The position numbers and the translations under genes were made by a program. A stretch of DNA of 64,000 nucleotides, from the NCBI GenBank assembly GCA_029204225.1, contig CM055095.1, positions 58,986,865-59,050,864 of the forward strand, in the 5' to 3' direction. Source of the DNA: Diphasiastrum complanatum (Eukaryota > Streptophyta > Lycopodiopsida > Lycopodiales > Lycopodiaceae). The notes beneath the pieces were generated by a model, which was given only the letters and a program-made list of their open reading frames with translations, was not told the origin of the DNA and made no database searches. Shown piece by piece: positions 51,701 through 53,496 of the stretch. Position 1 is the first letter of the stretch, and every line of letters starts with the position of its first letter.

Positions 51701-53496
51701 GGTATTGGAGGAATATTTACGACATTATGTTTCTCCTTCTGGTCGTGATTGGGATCAGCATTTATGTTTGGCTGAGTATAGTTATAACAGTTCTGTTAGT
51801 TCCAGCAAAGGTGTTTCTCCTTTCCTGCTTGCTCATGGATACTCACCAGTTCTACCCGGTATACCTGCTCCTCCAGATGATGCACCTGTTACTATTTCAT
51901 CTTATCTTTCGAGTGCTCGGGAGATTATTATTAGAGCCACTACTCATTTACATCATATTCAGCAGTGGTACAGGACCATTGTTGATCGTCATCGACGCCA
52001 TGTTGAGTTTACAGAGGGAGATACTGTTTTTCTCCGGTTACGCTTTGCTCGCCATCGTTTTGTACACCCTCAACCACACTGGTATGCTTGGGATCTATAG
52101 ACTATTAGATTGCAAGTAAGTGTTCTATGCTGCCATAGGGTTCTACAATTGATTCATTCATTTTTTTTGCAAATCAAAGTTTTTACGGTTCCTAAGGGAA
52201 TAATGAGCTTGGTCTATTGCTGATTGAAATTCAATTGTTTGCTCTTTTTTCCTGGAATTCTTGTTTAATCCAAGCCAACTAACCTTCAGCATAAACTCCA
52301 ATAGACTTTATTTTAATAGGCAATTATCTTATTAAACGTATATTGACTTTCGCATTGTGGACCTTCTAAGTTTTTGGTTTTAATTCAGGGTTTGATTGAG
52401 AGCCGAAGGCATCCAATGAACAATTTAACCACCTTCAAATTCAATTAGTTCTCGTTAGTTTTGAGCTATGGCAATAAACCATCTGCCATATTAAAAAAAA
52501 ACCTTTCTTGAAACCAACTACTGTGGCAGCATCATTACTTAGATACCACTTTCAAGATCTTTAAGACCACAAACTAGGATGCCATAGGGAATGGAAGGTG
52601 GACGAAACGTAACCAACCAATCGGATCTAGCCCCCAAGCTATGGACCACTAGCAAGAACTCAGCATAAACATGTAGCTACTACTCCCTAGATCAAGCTCT
52701 CCTCTTGGAAAGGCCTATGGGTATACTTATACCCTCCAAGGCTCTACCCCAACTAGGAGTGATATGAGACACCTCATTGGGACACATCAGCAGCCTATCT
52801 ATGCGTTCTTGGATCATGTACTTTGGTGTGAAATACCCTTTTGTACTCTTATATGTTGTTGAGTGCTGCACATTTTTCATATTGGCACATGATATTGGTG
52901 GTTTCAGATTGAAAAAGTGATTCCATCGAAAAAATGGTAGATTTAATGGTTTGTTACAATAATTTTGTGTGGACATGTATTGGGCTTGTGGTATCAAGAG
53001 GTGAATTCGGGAAGAGAACTTTATATTGTTTGAATAATGGACACAAGAAAATGAATTACATGGCGCAAGCTTTGTGATTCAATAGGGAGGTTCATCCTCT
53101 TAATTGAAAAAGAATTGGTTTGTCTTGGGATCATATCGTCGAATTGTTTTTTTAGTTTCTTTTTGTCGGTTTTATATCTAGCCTTATGTTATAGCAAAAA
53201 CAAGTGCTAGCATAGGGCATATGATGAAATTACAGCTCTATATAGTTAGACTACAATTTATCAGGTCCCATCTGTTGACTGTTAATTCCTAGATCAAAGA
53301 TGCTAAGTGCTCAGTGGCTTCAATCAAGTAAGCTAACAGTGTTGATTTGGTTTACATATTGCTACATAACTCTCCTTGGGCAACCACTTAGCTTATTTCT
53401 ATTGCTTTTGGTTTGTCACAATTTTTTGAGCAGGTTAGATACAAAATTGGTCTTTGCCATCTTGCTGTCCATGACACACGAGCAGCTCTTTCTGAG
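11052..53496 (+). CDS. APC7: Anaphase-promoting complex subunit 7 (APC7/CDC27-like TPR protein), exons 1-5, 3' part outside window
   Basis: Join of 11052-11120, 12108-12176, 22232-22282, 22859-22999 and 53434-53496: 131 codons, every intron phase 0 with GT-AG ends. The product starts [20 protein letters not shown]. It continues with [26 protein letters not shown], a serine-rich linker ending GSINENE, and [21 protein letters not shown]. This follows plant APC7 in order and spacing (EHGLYDSAEMLGCFL, LLGDALF...RRAI, YKQAL, INENEV+FKI). APC7 is a tetratricopeptide scaffold of the APC/C ubiquitin ligase that drives mitotic cyclin destruction, and is normally about 550-560 residues. The visible part is the first quarter. 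There are no internal stops, so the gene looks intact; the remaining exons must lie past 64000. Intron 4 (30.4 kb) is unusually long. Confidence 0.9.
11121..12107 (+). other. APC7 intron 1
   Basis: A 987-bp AT-rich intron with a 26-bp-plus local repeat (TTTTAGCTGCAAATATTGTAACATTATTA-like units near 11240 and 11300). No transposon was identified in it. Confidence 0.8.
12108..12176 (+). CDS. APC7: APC7 exon 2
   Basis: 23 codons, acceptor AG at 12106-12107, donor GTATGT at 12177. Encodes [20 protein letters not shown] followed by ENM, corresponding to GCFLVSS...AES in known plant APC7. Confidence 0.88.
12528..12691 (-). mobile_element. Mini-Helitron (non-autonomous), 164 bp
   Basis: On the minus strand the element begins TCTATATATACT (12691 downward) directly after an A. 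It ends in a GC-rich hairpin (TGCCCGCC-loop-GGCGGGCA, 12538-12557), a short spacer and CTAG at 12531-12528, directly followed by T. A TC start, a hairpin about 6-10 nt before CTRR, and insertion between A and T are the defining marks of Helitrons, and the 5' sequence is of the common plant type. The body contains a second, larger hairpin (12603-12670). It has no coding capacity and sits in APC7 intron 2, 350 bp after exon 2. Confidence 0.78.
12603..12670. repeat. Long GC-rich hairpin inside the mini-Helitron
   Basis: Arms 12603-12632 and 12642-12670 pair over about 29 bp with one bulge (GTGGTTTCCGGGGCAGCTCA against the complement of the right arm), with a 9-nt loop. It is strikingly GC-rich against the AT-rich intron. 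Confidence 0.9.
12800..15060 (-). mobile_element. Decayed Ty3 element (RNase H, RT, protease, gag remnants)
   Basis: An old minus-strand Ty3 copy with parts in correct order but heavily mutated: RNase H similarity at about 12,960-13,200, and RT at 13,511-13,729 where the usual FLDD is changed to FLND. A protease-like D-S-x-S-T-HNF segment lies near 14,290. Gag at 14,440-15,060 shows residual QWHFIS-type and CPKK-type blocks matching the gag fragment at 35.0-35.4 kb. No LTRs are recognised. It is older and distinct from families A and B. Confidence 0.7.
13511..13729 (-). pseudogene. Ty3 RT palm fragment
   Basis: 72 codons including [20 protein letters not shown] and LYAKESKCE. The catalytic FLDD is altered to FLND, so the fragment is inactive. 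Part of the decayed element at 12.8-15.1 kb. Confidence 0.85.
15061..16262. other. Intronic sequence without recognised gene
   Basis: No coding similarity is seen. The region around 15,800-16,050 is GC-richer and may be leader or LTR of an old retroelement, but no terminus was found. Confidence 0.4.
16263..16460 (+). repeat. Family B LTR fragment (5' part)
   Basis: Starts GTTATGGACTCTGCTCATTA at 16263 and follows the family B LTR seen at 39,240-39,674 (opposite strand) through GCCTTGGGCCC and GGAGGGCGCACTATT, then stops. No internal region follows, so it is a truncated or recombined LTR relic. Confidence 0.8.
16491..16887 (-). repeat. Copia 3' LTR
   Basis: On the element strand the LTR starts TGTTGAAGAGTAATGCC at 16887, directly after a GGGGGGG-type polypurine tract. 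The far edge (near 16,491) is a guess from a TGTCA start. Confidence 0.65.
16882..17250 (-). pseudogene. Copia RNase H C-terminal part
   Basis: 122 codons with the copia RNase H end: [49 protein letters not shown] and LLG. All are diagnostic for Ty1/copia. The first 25 or so residues are out of frame with the family, so the open frame starts at a frameshift. Confidence 0.92.
17495..18060 (-). pseudogene. Copia reverse transcriptase remnant
   Basis: Two frames together give the second half of the copia RT. The upstream segment has a damaged V-K-S-A[14 protein letters not shown] start, a K-T-L-Y-G-L-K-Q-like block, and the VVVLYVDD-type active site around 17,820-17,850. The downstream segment (17,495-17,710) has [21 protein letters not shown] and [19 protein letters not shown]. 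Frameshifts separate them. It does not encode a working enzyme. Confidence 0.85.
18061..18468 (-). pseudogene. Ty3 integrase N-terminal fragment
   Basis: About 130 codons (most of the open frame 17,978-18,427) give an integrase zinc domain ([10 protein letters not shown]...[12 protein letters not shown]) and the first catalytic Asp ([11 protein letters not shown]). They run to FIPTKLTV, where the frame continues into copia sequence (KVKSA). Upstream it is cut at 18,468 by a family B LTR. It belongs to a chromovirus near family A but is distinct in sequence. Confidence 0.87.
18531..18860 (+). pseudogene. Family B gag fragment joined to element-specific segment
   Basis: The frame [18 protein letters not shown] matches gag of B1 and B3 (retrotransposon gag C-terminal part). 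Downstream the other frame reads [19 protein letters not shown] and then jumps, exactly where B1 continues into its zinc knuckle, to [20 protein letters not shown]. That text recurs in similar form at about 20,050-20,140. Zinc knuckle and protease are therefore deleted here. Confidence 0.75.
18960..19340. other. Unassigned sequence between two B'2 blocks
   Basis: No similarity to other parts of the window is recognised. Its left end follows a short reading frame that resembles the family B pre-protease acidic region ([12 protein letters not shown]). Confidence 0.35.
19707..19990 (+). pseudogene. Family B gag N-terminus (B'2)
   Basis: Begins [20 protein letters not shown] at 19707, nearly identical to the B1 gag start near 43,350 on the other strand. 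The frame stops after FATM at 19,836-19,838 and resumes shifted with a Pro/Phe-rich section. The ATG is chosen because both copies share it and the sequence upstream is leader. Confidence 0.82.
20149..21035 (+). CDS. Unidentified 295-codon open segment specific to pol-less B elements
   Basis: Open from a stop at about 20,146 to 21,035. The first ATG is at 20,475, giving 186 residues (start [20 protein letters not shown]). The part before the ATG is acidic, with repeated VD-, DTT-, ECHATD- units. I recognise no domain. Around 20,890-21,100 another frame reads [16 protein letters not shown] and [16 protein letters not shown]. This is clearly similar to [14 protein letters not shown] and [10 protein letters not shown] in the 371-codon frame of B1, so the segment is shared between copies. 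It occupies the place of RT, RNase H and integrase. Whether it codes is unknown; frames differ between copies, which argues against strong protein selection. Confidence 0.5.
21561..21892 (+). repeat. Family B 3' LTR (B'2)
   Basis: 332 bp, starting GTTATGTACTC right after the polypurine tract and ending GTGGCTCTATTCAAAAC. Its last 60 bp match, in reverse, the left LTR of B1 (from 39,240). Confidence 0.83.
21893..22231. other. 3' end of APC7 intron 2
   Basis: No element is recognised; it ends in a weak pyrimidine tract and TAG acceptor at 22,229-22,231. Confidence 0.6.
22232..22282 (+). CDS. APC7: APC7 exon 3
   Basis: 17 codons, acceptor AG at 22230-22231 and donor GTGAGA at 22283. Encodes [17 protein letters not shown], the first helix of the N-terminal TPR-like repeat. 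It lies 10.1 kb downstream of exon 2. Confidence 0.9.
22283..22858 (+). other. APC7 intron 3
   Basis: A 576-bp T-rich intron with no insertion recognised; normal plant size, in contrast to its neighbours. Confidence 0.8.
22859..22999 (+). CDS. APC7: APC7 exon 4
   Basis: 47 codons, acceptor TTTCAG at 22858; the exon ends in ATTAATGAAAATGAG. Encodes [16 protein letters not shown], then a Ser/Pro-rich linker and GSINENE. The donor is GTTGAG, weak for a plant 5' splice site, and it opens the 30-kb intron. Confidence 0.9.
23830..24890 (+). mobile_element. LINE copy 3 (endonuclease and linker), decayed
   Basis: Plus-strand remnant of the same LINE family as at 1-3,240. An endonuclease part at about 23,865-24,080 (WNCDGIH-like start, [15 protein letters not shown]) is followed by the linker at 24,303-24,828 ([33 protein letters not shown]). 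Stops and frame changes are frequent. It is cut at 24,890 by the LTR of element D. Confidence 0.8.
24891..25554 (-). repeat. Element D 3' LTR
   Basis: 664 bp; element-strand ends TGTCATGCCC...CCTAACA (TG...CA). The segment around 24,940-25,000 (CCCTCCTAGCCCAGTGTGAG) resembles the family A LTR, so the two families are distantly related. Confidence 0.75.
25625..26069 (-). pseudogene. Ty3 integrase C-terminus and chromodomain (D)
   Basis: 100 codons give [33 protein letters not shown] and a chromodomain-like end [20 protein letters not shown] with DSWE. Upstream the frame 25,803-26,069 keeps an integrase core piece ([21 protein letters not shown]), with large deletion between. Non-functional. 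Confidence 0.82.
26070..26978. other. Intronic sequence with a GATC-rich palindrome cluster
   Basis: No coding similarity. The only structure seen is the palindrome group at 26,648-26,715. Confidence 0.5.
26648..26673. repeat. 26-bp perfect palindrome
   Basis: Arms TTGCAGCGGATCG and CGATCCGCTGCAA meet without a spacer. A second near-palindrome, CCGGATCG-TG-CGATCCGG, follows at 26,681-26,698. Together they form a GC-rich cluster of GATC/CGATCCG motifs in AT-rich surroundings. Confidence 0.95.
26979..27336 (-). repeat. Family A 3' LTR (A2)
   Basis: 358 bp. Its outer two bases are CA where the other copies have TG, so the canonical end is mutated. The inner side borders the polypurine tract. 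Confidence 0.94.
27348..27974 (-). pseudogene. Ty3 integrase C-terminus and chromodomain (A2)
   Basis: 208 codons from [16 protein letters not shown] to EDQDGS: integrase tail ([33 protein letters not shown]) and chromodomain ([19 protein letters not shown]). Identical end to A1 and A4. Confidence 0.92.
27987..29321 (-). pseudogene. Ty3 RNase H and integrase (A2)
   Basis: 444 codons: RNase H ([25 protein letters not shown]), a Ser/Asp/Glu-rich linker, H2C2 zinc domain ([14 protein letters not shown]), and integrase core with Asp in [11 protein letters not shown], Asp in [10 protein letters not shown] and Glu in [15 protein letters not shown] after KHSAT separates it from the C-terminal part. 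The start Met lies in sequence shifted by the 19-bp duplication. Confidence 0.92.
29243..29280 (-). repeat. 19-bp tandem duplication in A2 pol
   Basis: CACTGTACCTAGTCT occurs at 29,243 and again at 29,262. The length is not a multiple of three, so it shifts the frame within RNase H. Confidence 0.9.
29275..30192 (-). pseudogene. Ty3 reverse transcriptase and RNase H start (A2)
   Basis: 305 codons directly after the gag-protease stop. Blocks: [60 protein letters not shown], catalytic [22 protein letters not shown], and the RNase H opening [15 protein letters not shown]. It ends at KLEPA through the 19-bp duplication. Confidence 0.92.
30196..32154 (-). CDS. Ty3 gag-protease of A2 (652 codons, ends at premature stop)
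   Basis: Starts [20 protein letters not shown] at 32154, the same start as in A3. Residues about 35-75 are Glu/Leu-rich and likely coiled coil. The retrotransposon gag domain is at about 115-280 ([37 protein letters not shown]). A basic region precedes a CCHC zinc knuckle at about 343-356 ([14 protein letters not shown]). The aspartic protease begins near residue 435 with [12 protein letters not shown], where the usual D-S/T-G is D-D-G, and continues to [13 protein letters not shown]. Gag packages the RNA; protease cleaves the polyprotein. The frame ends at TAA where A3 has Tyr, so pol is disconnected. Confidence 0.92.
   Translation of the reverse strand: MTTPQGPDQPPERGFDELETEALAYSKGKEPMELEEQEQFAEELDELVTKEQFLQLVTEVDELKLALANFKSSVDDSFAELKSLILSSAKGSLPSTSQLSPSQFPSVSRETLRSHPIVFKDLKPPTFNGEEKDRNADILQTFLSKWKNIHALKQIPDHLQAIEASLSLGPMAYKWWLNLQETGQTPRSWKAFEEAFLREFLTENELDRAWEAWERTVMDKSLIQYISQYREAILKIKNMDDYQKIRGFVRGLKDEYKVEVQRNSPTTLEQALRYAQIYDDSVGRKRARQQPLSEQPPQKDFQFEKKLLKRKNQDKFKGEAPQKRPSLIQPLKPDDFEKAKQERLCFVCMGKGHTIRQCPKGPFTKKDKKDKKQVHLVQTICFPSYSAASEIKVYHEDREHCCQLTSAMLARPFSFGPHDLVRMHGKVGNQSVRVMVDDGATHNFINYTLVKKHKLPEVPSQHRYIVSLAKGEDKKVWETMVSKLNLGIQGYQDEINFQIMHLDRTDIVLGRDWLYSLGPSLHRNYQENTLNFQHKGREIQLHGEHDVPNSPMVCSSELCQLIGDEDHQVFLCDFHFIPEVSISSSIQQKISKLETLLSKFKDVFPEDLPHGLPPSREVDHVINLVPGTAPVSKPPYRVSRTEDEEISRQLTD
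32155..33022 (-). other. A2 leader (5' untranslated region)
   Basis: About 870 bp between primer site and gag ATG, matching the A3 leader at 58,345-59,225 with moderate divergence. No ORF of note. Confidence 0.85.
33023..33038 (-). other. Primer-binding site (initiator-Met tRNA), A2
   Basis: On the element strand TGGTATCAGAGCC starts one base after the LTR end. It matches the 3' end of plant initiator-Met tRNA and primes minus-strand cDNA. The same site occurs at 59,226-59,240 in A3. Confidence 0.93.
33040..33395 (-). repeat. Family A 5' LTR (A2)
   Basis: 356 bp; element strand TGTTACGAGC...GACTTATTACA. It contains a hairpin of CGGCCACGT and ACGTGGCCG at 33,165-33,189, holding a G-box and two further ACGT cores nearby. 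Confidence 0.95.
33401..34985. other. Intronic sequence without recognised gene
   Basis: AT-rich, no coding similarity and no repeat terminus recognised on either strand. Confidence 0.45.
34986..35690 (-). pseudogene. Ty3 gag fragment, old
   Basis: Open frame 35,052-35,417 reads [20 protein letters not shown] and [10 protein letters not shown], the retrotransposon gag pattern. A shifted frame continues [36 protein letters not shown]. The upstream part (35,482-35,682) is acidic gag N-terminus ([12 protein letters not shown]). It is most similar to the decayed gag at 14.5-14.8 kb, so the two belong to the same old family. Confidence 0.75.
35691..36179. other. Non-coding interval
   Basis: No gene recognised. 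AT-rich with C-rich runs near 36,000 and 36,085. Confidence 0.4.
36338..37165 (-). CDS. LINE ORF1-like RNA-binding protein
   Basis: I start it at [20 protein letters not shown] near 37,163; upstream codons in the same frame are the 5' tandem-repeat region. About 275 residues: a Ser/Pro-rich N-terminus, a coiled-coil section ([20 protein letters not shown] ... [14 protein letters not shown]), then [20 protein letters not shown] and [20 protein letters not shown]. The last two fit the RRM-like core of LINE ORF1 proteins (nucleic-acid chaperones that coat LINE RNA). The ending IAGG-stop is followed by LINE 3' sequence. The intact frame suggests recent activity; the role is inferred from architecture. 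Confidence 0.65.
   Translation of the reverse strand, partial: RMASIKKDGAPSPPLLMLSLARLLGQSPIVGSFPSFADLSFSSPHSPLQGIPAPILSPTDSYLAYHIPAEQLQPSNLSDFESFNSSLQHQFKEVFQFIEKLQLQNQTFHGELTKVSLQNKDLQSTIDMIKEKGMQDIHSQQDVESKISSLAKEVEETRTWASVLKQDGNSSNKVQPSLVNSTLENVFTEQERRAKKALNIRVRGIPNGNKALDEAKDLLVSKLAHNMEGFDTAWRSKFVDKVLFLKFRSIERRNVALRLRAKLKGSLGILTIAGG
37165..37290 (-). repeat. Short tandem repeats in LINE 5' region
   Basis: Imperfect units of about 17-22 bp built on GGACAGGGTAG and GCGGATAGG, at least five in a row. Such repeats are common in LINE 5'UTRs and may carry promoter activity. Confidence 0.8.
37301..39239 (-). mobile_element. LINE copy 2 (RT to 3' tail)
   Basis: Minus-strand LINE running from within RT (at 39,239, where family B element B1 interrupts it at KAFD) to its 3' terminus. 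It contains YADD at 38,936-38,947, the C-terminal cysteine motif, a 3'UTR, the hairpin GCACCCACGAGTGC (37,341-37,354) and an AATAAAGC...TTTCTTTC tail at about 37,308-37,325. The upstream RT and endonuclease are missing. Confidence 0.9.
37589..38269 (-). pseudogene. LINE ORF2 C-terminus
   Basis: 226 codons with the motif C-R-L-C, spacer, [19 protein letters not shown], then [15 protein letters not shown] and a basic end. The matching C-terminus at 45.3-45.6 kb ([15 protein letters not shown]) shows this is the normal end of ORF2. A frame break near 38,270-38,460 separates it from the RT. Confidence 0.85.
38465..39256 (-). pseudogene. LINE reverse transcriptase, 3' half
   Basis: 263 codons. 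Real LINE sequence starts at [16 protein letters not shown]; the first few residues come from the B1 LTR. Then [60 protein letters not shown] and the thumb region to MLGRMIRS. All catalytic motifs after the break are intact. Confidence 0.92.
39240..39674 (-). repeat. Family B 3' LTR (B1)
   Basis: 435 bp; element strand GTTATGGACTCGGCTC...GGCTCTATTCGTAAC. Preceded on that strand by the purine tract GGGAGA. The ends are GTTA...TAAC, not TG...CA. Confidence 0.88.
39840..40057 (-). pseudogene. Family B chromodomain (B1)
   Basis: In a shifted frame after the integrase tail: [20 protein letters not shown], then [20 protein letters not shown] and [12 protein letters not shown]. The W-x-G-x5-ATWE pattern aligns with the family A chromodomain ([13 protein letters not shown]), so family B is also a chromovirus. 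Confidence 0.8.
40058..41173 (-). CDS. Unidentified repetitive segment fused to integrase C-terminus (B1)
   Basis: 371 open codons. The first about 280 residues match no domain I know. They are rich in Trp, His and Phe and contain repeats of [15 protein letters not shown] and [15 protein letters not shown] about 25 residues apart, then [14 protein letters not shown] and [10 protein letters not shown], also found in B'2. The last about 85 residues are true Ty3 integrase tail: [59 protein letters not shown], as in B2. So the RT-RNase H-integrase core has been replaced. Function unknown; it could be passenger DNA that happens to be open. Confidence 0.6.
   Translation of the reverse strand: MVTITYLGYLYAGIFLDEYTDILPSPGVSTYRFVAVHADGIHFWVHATDSFLPLDIWHSWLLRIAWISFGPIAYTTTSFSAMDIWHSWLLHIAWFSFGPVDWCWFFHITDRLWCGYLYDYACGSLSVPWIVAHCQAWHILLAWVIVSVPATVCLGDLQVPCHFKLLHIAWSPMLSCHFVLVFRDQQGTLREFLLLSWIVFGDVAAIYFSVAHMCFDTQSQLHVDIAPMLATDVADPIPRSSAFLLFLTCAPGVYFGITLAAHSDGSSDSPSAFGVSYDGLFYLLGLFGYLGARELITRASSHLQHVHKRYQTSIDRHRRHVEFQLGDMVYLRLRFARHHFVQGHASTEKLAPRYCGPYRILEALSPVTYRL
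41152..42111 (-). CDS. Family B aspartic protease joined to unidentified segment (B1)
   Basis: 319 open codons. Residues 1-150 are a Ty3 protease: [20 protein letters not shown] (catalytic DTG at about residues 11-13), [39 protein letters not shown]. It is nearly the same as in B2. After [14 protein letters not shown] the sequence departs from B2, where RT follows, into about 150 residues without known domain ([20 protein letters not shown] ... [15 protein letters not shown]). The next frame overlaps it by 22 bp. Confidence 0.75.
   Translation of the reverse strand: MTGRECIALVDTGSTHSFISSYITRRIRASPIPASQPLTVEVVSSHSFPTSQMFQRLPYRIGDFSGQADLYIIPMERYDLILGADWFASLGAVTLDLTQQTLTFVLDAVTHSLVGIDSQGDFQLVTGKQFMRSLPKADDAAFLSIQSTSVPASLSPSAGPLPQVDAASDLQVVVVCLAPTCLDSQISYSVVIPGFIDIEAVYLGGISTIAFAHTSDCPPGSVVGAVSSPLVSISPSLESVMADVPADFYGVLHGSTFDGSLAIGDQVVSSFALLHGSLLEVCDLPHDISTVPDMIHAPLALTVTHFSSEDIRRWSLLPI
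42468..43350 (-). pseudogene. Family B gag (B1)
   Basis: Starts [20 protein letters not shown] near 43,348. A frameshift at about 43,262 leads into the 262-codon frame with [60 protein letters not shown] and [18 protein letters not shown], the retrotransposon gag domain. A further shift near 42,470 leads to [20 protein letters not shown] and the zinc knuckle at about 42,330-42,375 ([14 protein letters not shown]). It forms the particle in trans- or cis-mobilised elements; the frameshifts make it non-functional unless they are sequence errors. Confidence 0.85.
43440..44023 (-). other. B1 leader with 80-bp spaced repeats and palindrome
   Basis: Between primer site and gag. GGCTGTCCAGC-like motifs (GGACAGCCTGCAAACA on the + strand) recur three times at roughly 80-bp spacing (about 43,578, 43,657 and 43,734). 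The 22-bp palindrome lies at 43,831-43,852. The same layout is present in the B2 leader. Confidence 0.8.
43831..43852. repeat. 22-bp perfect palindrome in B1 leader
   Basis: Arms TTAGCGGAAGT and ACTTCCGCTAA. The identical palindrome occurs in the B2 leader at 48,092-48,113 at a comparable distance from the primer site. Confidence 0.96.
44024..44112 (-). repeat. B1 primer site and truncated 5' LTR
   Basis: On the element strand the LTR end CGTAAC is followed by T and TGGTATCAGAGCAC. Only the last 71 bp of the LTR (44,042-44,112) remain; beyond is unrelated sequence. Confidence 0.88.
44113..44545 (-). CDS. Possible LINE ORF1-type coiled-coil protein fragment
   Basis: About 141 open codons reading toward B1 (44,103-44,537): a basic start [20 protein letters not shown], then a likely coiled coil ([60 protein letters not shown]). 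It resembles the coiled-coil layout of the ORF1 at 36.3-37.2 kb but not its sequence closely. Its last codons run into the B1 LTR. LINE origin is a guess from position and composition. Confidence 0.35.
44546..44999. other. Interval without recognised gene
   Basis: GC-moderate sequence; an open frame of 77 codons at 44,634-44,867 has no recognisable domain. Confidence 0.4.
45007..45080. repeat. (GA)n microsatellite / LINE tail
   Basis: About 65 bp of GA followed by GAAAGAAAGAAA; on the element strand TTTCTTTC(TC)n, the tail of LINE copy 4. Confidence 0.95.
45562..45611. repeat. 50-bp foldback at LINE truncation point
   Basis: Arms of 24 bp (45,562-45,585 and 45,588-45,611) with one mismatch and a 2-bp loop. 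The left arm is LINE ORF2 sequence; the right arm is its inverted copy. Confidence 0.95.
45617..45753. repeat. Compound (GT)n(GGGA)n(GA)n microsatellite
   Basis: About 18 bp of GT, eight or nine GGGA units and about 75 bp of GA. The Arg/Glu-repeat reading frames over it are artefacts. Confidence 0.96.
45824..46179 (-). repeat. Family A 3' LTR (A4)
   Basis: 356 bp; + strand TGTAATAAGTCC...CTCATAACA, followed by CTCCCTCCCCC. Confidence 0.94.
46191..46721 (-). pseudogene. Ty3 integrase tail and chromodomain with internal duplication (A4)
   Basis: 176 codons. They start [14 protein letters not shown] from the diverged copy, jump back to [20 protein letters not shown] and pass [14 protein letters not shown] a second time, then run to a normal chromodomain ([20 protein letters not shown]). 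The junction is in frame, which points to homologous recombination or template switching between related elements. Confidence 0.88.
46722..47443 (-). pseudogene. Diverged family A integrase core remnant
   Basis: The frame 46,789-46,989 gives [20 protein letters not shown] and [19 protein letters not shown]. Further upstream the sequence still aligns to the family A core but has indels (for example a CCCC insertion near 47,118-47,126) and no open frame. Confidence 0.8.
47444..47906 (+). repeat. Family B 5' LTR (B2)
   Basis: 463 bp from GTTACGGACTAC to GATCATAAC, then T and TGGTATCAGAGCA. The termini are GTTA...TAAC as in B1 and B3, although the body differs from theirs. Confidence 0.85.
48092..48113. 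repeat. 22-bp perfect palindrome in B2 leader
   Basis: Same sequence as at 43,831-43,852 in B1, within a conserved block GGCGGAGCTTTAGCAGATAG upstream and a GGCGGCCG downstream. Confidence 0.96.
48251..48418 (+). repeat. Leader repeats of B2
   Basis: TTGGAGGCTGTCCAGCGCCC occurs at 48,251, 48,331 (one change) and 48,399 (one change), spaced 80 and 68 bp, with CACGTTTT-CAGCC stretches between. Confidence 0.9.
48660..49073 (+). pseudogene. Family B gag N-terminus, internally deleted (B2)
   Basis: Starts [20 protein letters not shown] at 48660. The N-terminal part includes [20 protein letters not shown], a short helical segment. By about residue 95 the frame shifts and joins the acidic pre-protease linker ([20 protein letters not shown] in another frame). 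The central gag domain and zinc knuckle are missing. Confidence 0.78.
49080..49588 (+). pseudogene. Family B aspartic protease (B2)
   Basis: The frame includes [20 protein letters not shown] with catalytic D-T-G at 49,181-49,189, then [20 protein letters not shown] and [20 protein letters not shown]. It ends at a TAG (49,586-49,588) after AAILSV. Cleaves the element polyprotein in active relatives. Confidence 0.88.
49589..50400 (+). pseudogene. Family B reverse transcriptase (B2)
   Basis: 216 codons open from 49,619: [67 protein letters not shown], and the catalytic YFDD at 50,192-50,203. A stop at about 50,267 and frame changes interrupt the connection region ([15 protein letters not shown]). 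Confidence 0.92.
50403..50897 (+). pseudogene. Family B RNase H (B2)
   Basis: Connection and RNase [37 protein letters not shown] (first catalytic Asp), [18 protein letters not shown] (Glu) and [10 protein letters not shown] (Asp). A TGA at 50,895-50,897 follows RWLQF. Confidence 0.92.
50958..52100 (+). pseudogene. Family B integrase (B2)
   Basis: 380 codons. The zinc domain has CDFC and one clear His, but the second His of the usual GHPG is replaced (SPVGGLQKS). The core has Asp in [11 protein letters not shown], Asp in [12 protein letters not shown] and Glu in [12 protein letters not shown], followed by [13 protein letters not shown] and [20 protein letters not shown]. It ends abruptly after [13 protein letters not shown] in non-element sequence. 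Confidence 0.92.
52116..53433. other. 3' part of APC7 intron 4
   Basis: Apart from an LTR-D fragment at about 52,570-52,803 no gene or element is recognised. It ends in a T-rich tract and GAGCAG. Confidence 0.6.
52570..52803 (-). repeat. Element D LTR fragment
   Basis: Shares GGATCTAGCCCCCAAGCTAT, GGTATACTTATACCCTCCAA and GCAGCCTATCT blocks, in order, with 25,180-25,360 in the element D LTR, with divergence. Confidence 0.75.
53434..53496 (+). CDS. APC7: APC7 exon 5
   Basis: 21 codons, acceptor GAGCAG at 53433, strong donor GTAAGT at 53497. Encodes [20 protein letters not shown] then E, matching the conserved APC7 segment that follows INENE. The following conserved block (normally MExxxxKxRxLxMNL) is not found before 64000. 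Confidence 0.92.

Larger units (their letters stand above)
47444..52115 (+). mobile_element. Ty3 chromovirus family B with pol (copy B2), 3' truncated
   Basis: Plus-strand element: 5' LTR (47,444-47,906), primer site from 47,908, leader with repeats and palindrome, a gag start, protease, RT, RNase H and integrase. It breaks off near 52,070 in the integrase tail; no chromodomain or 3' LTR follows. Most of gag is deleted between about 48,960 and 49,050. Stops after protease (49,587), in RT (50,267) and in RNase H (50,896) show it is inactive. It shows what the pol-less B1 and B'2 have lost. Confidence 0.92.
23000..53433 (+). other. APC7 intron 4, 30.4 kb, mostly retrotransposons
   Basis: Between the GTTGAG donor and the GAGCAG acceptor there are about 30,434 bp. 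By my boundaries roughly 25 kb of it is recognisable LINE or LTR sequence in both orientations. The nested order, from the outside in, includes LINE copies interrupted by family B and D elements, and a family A copy interrupted by B2. Confidence 0.85.
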
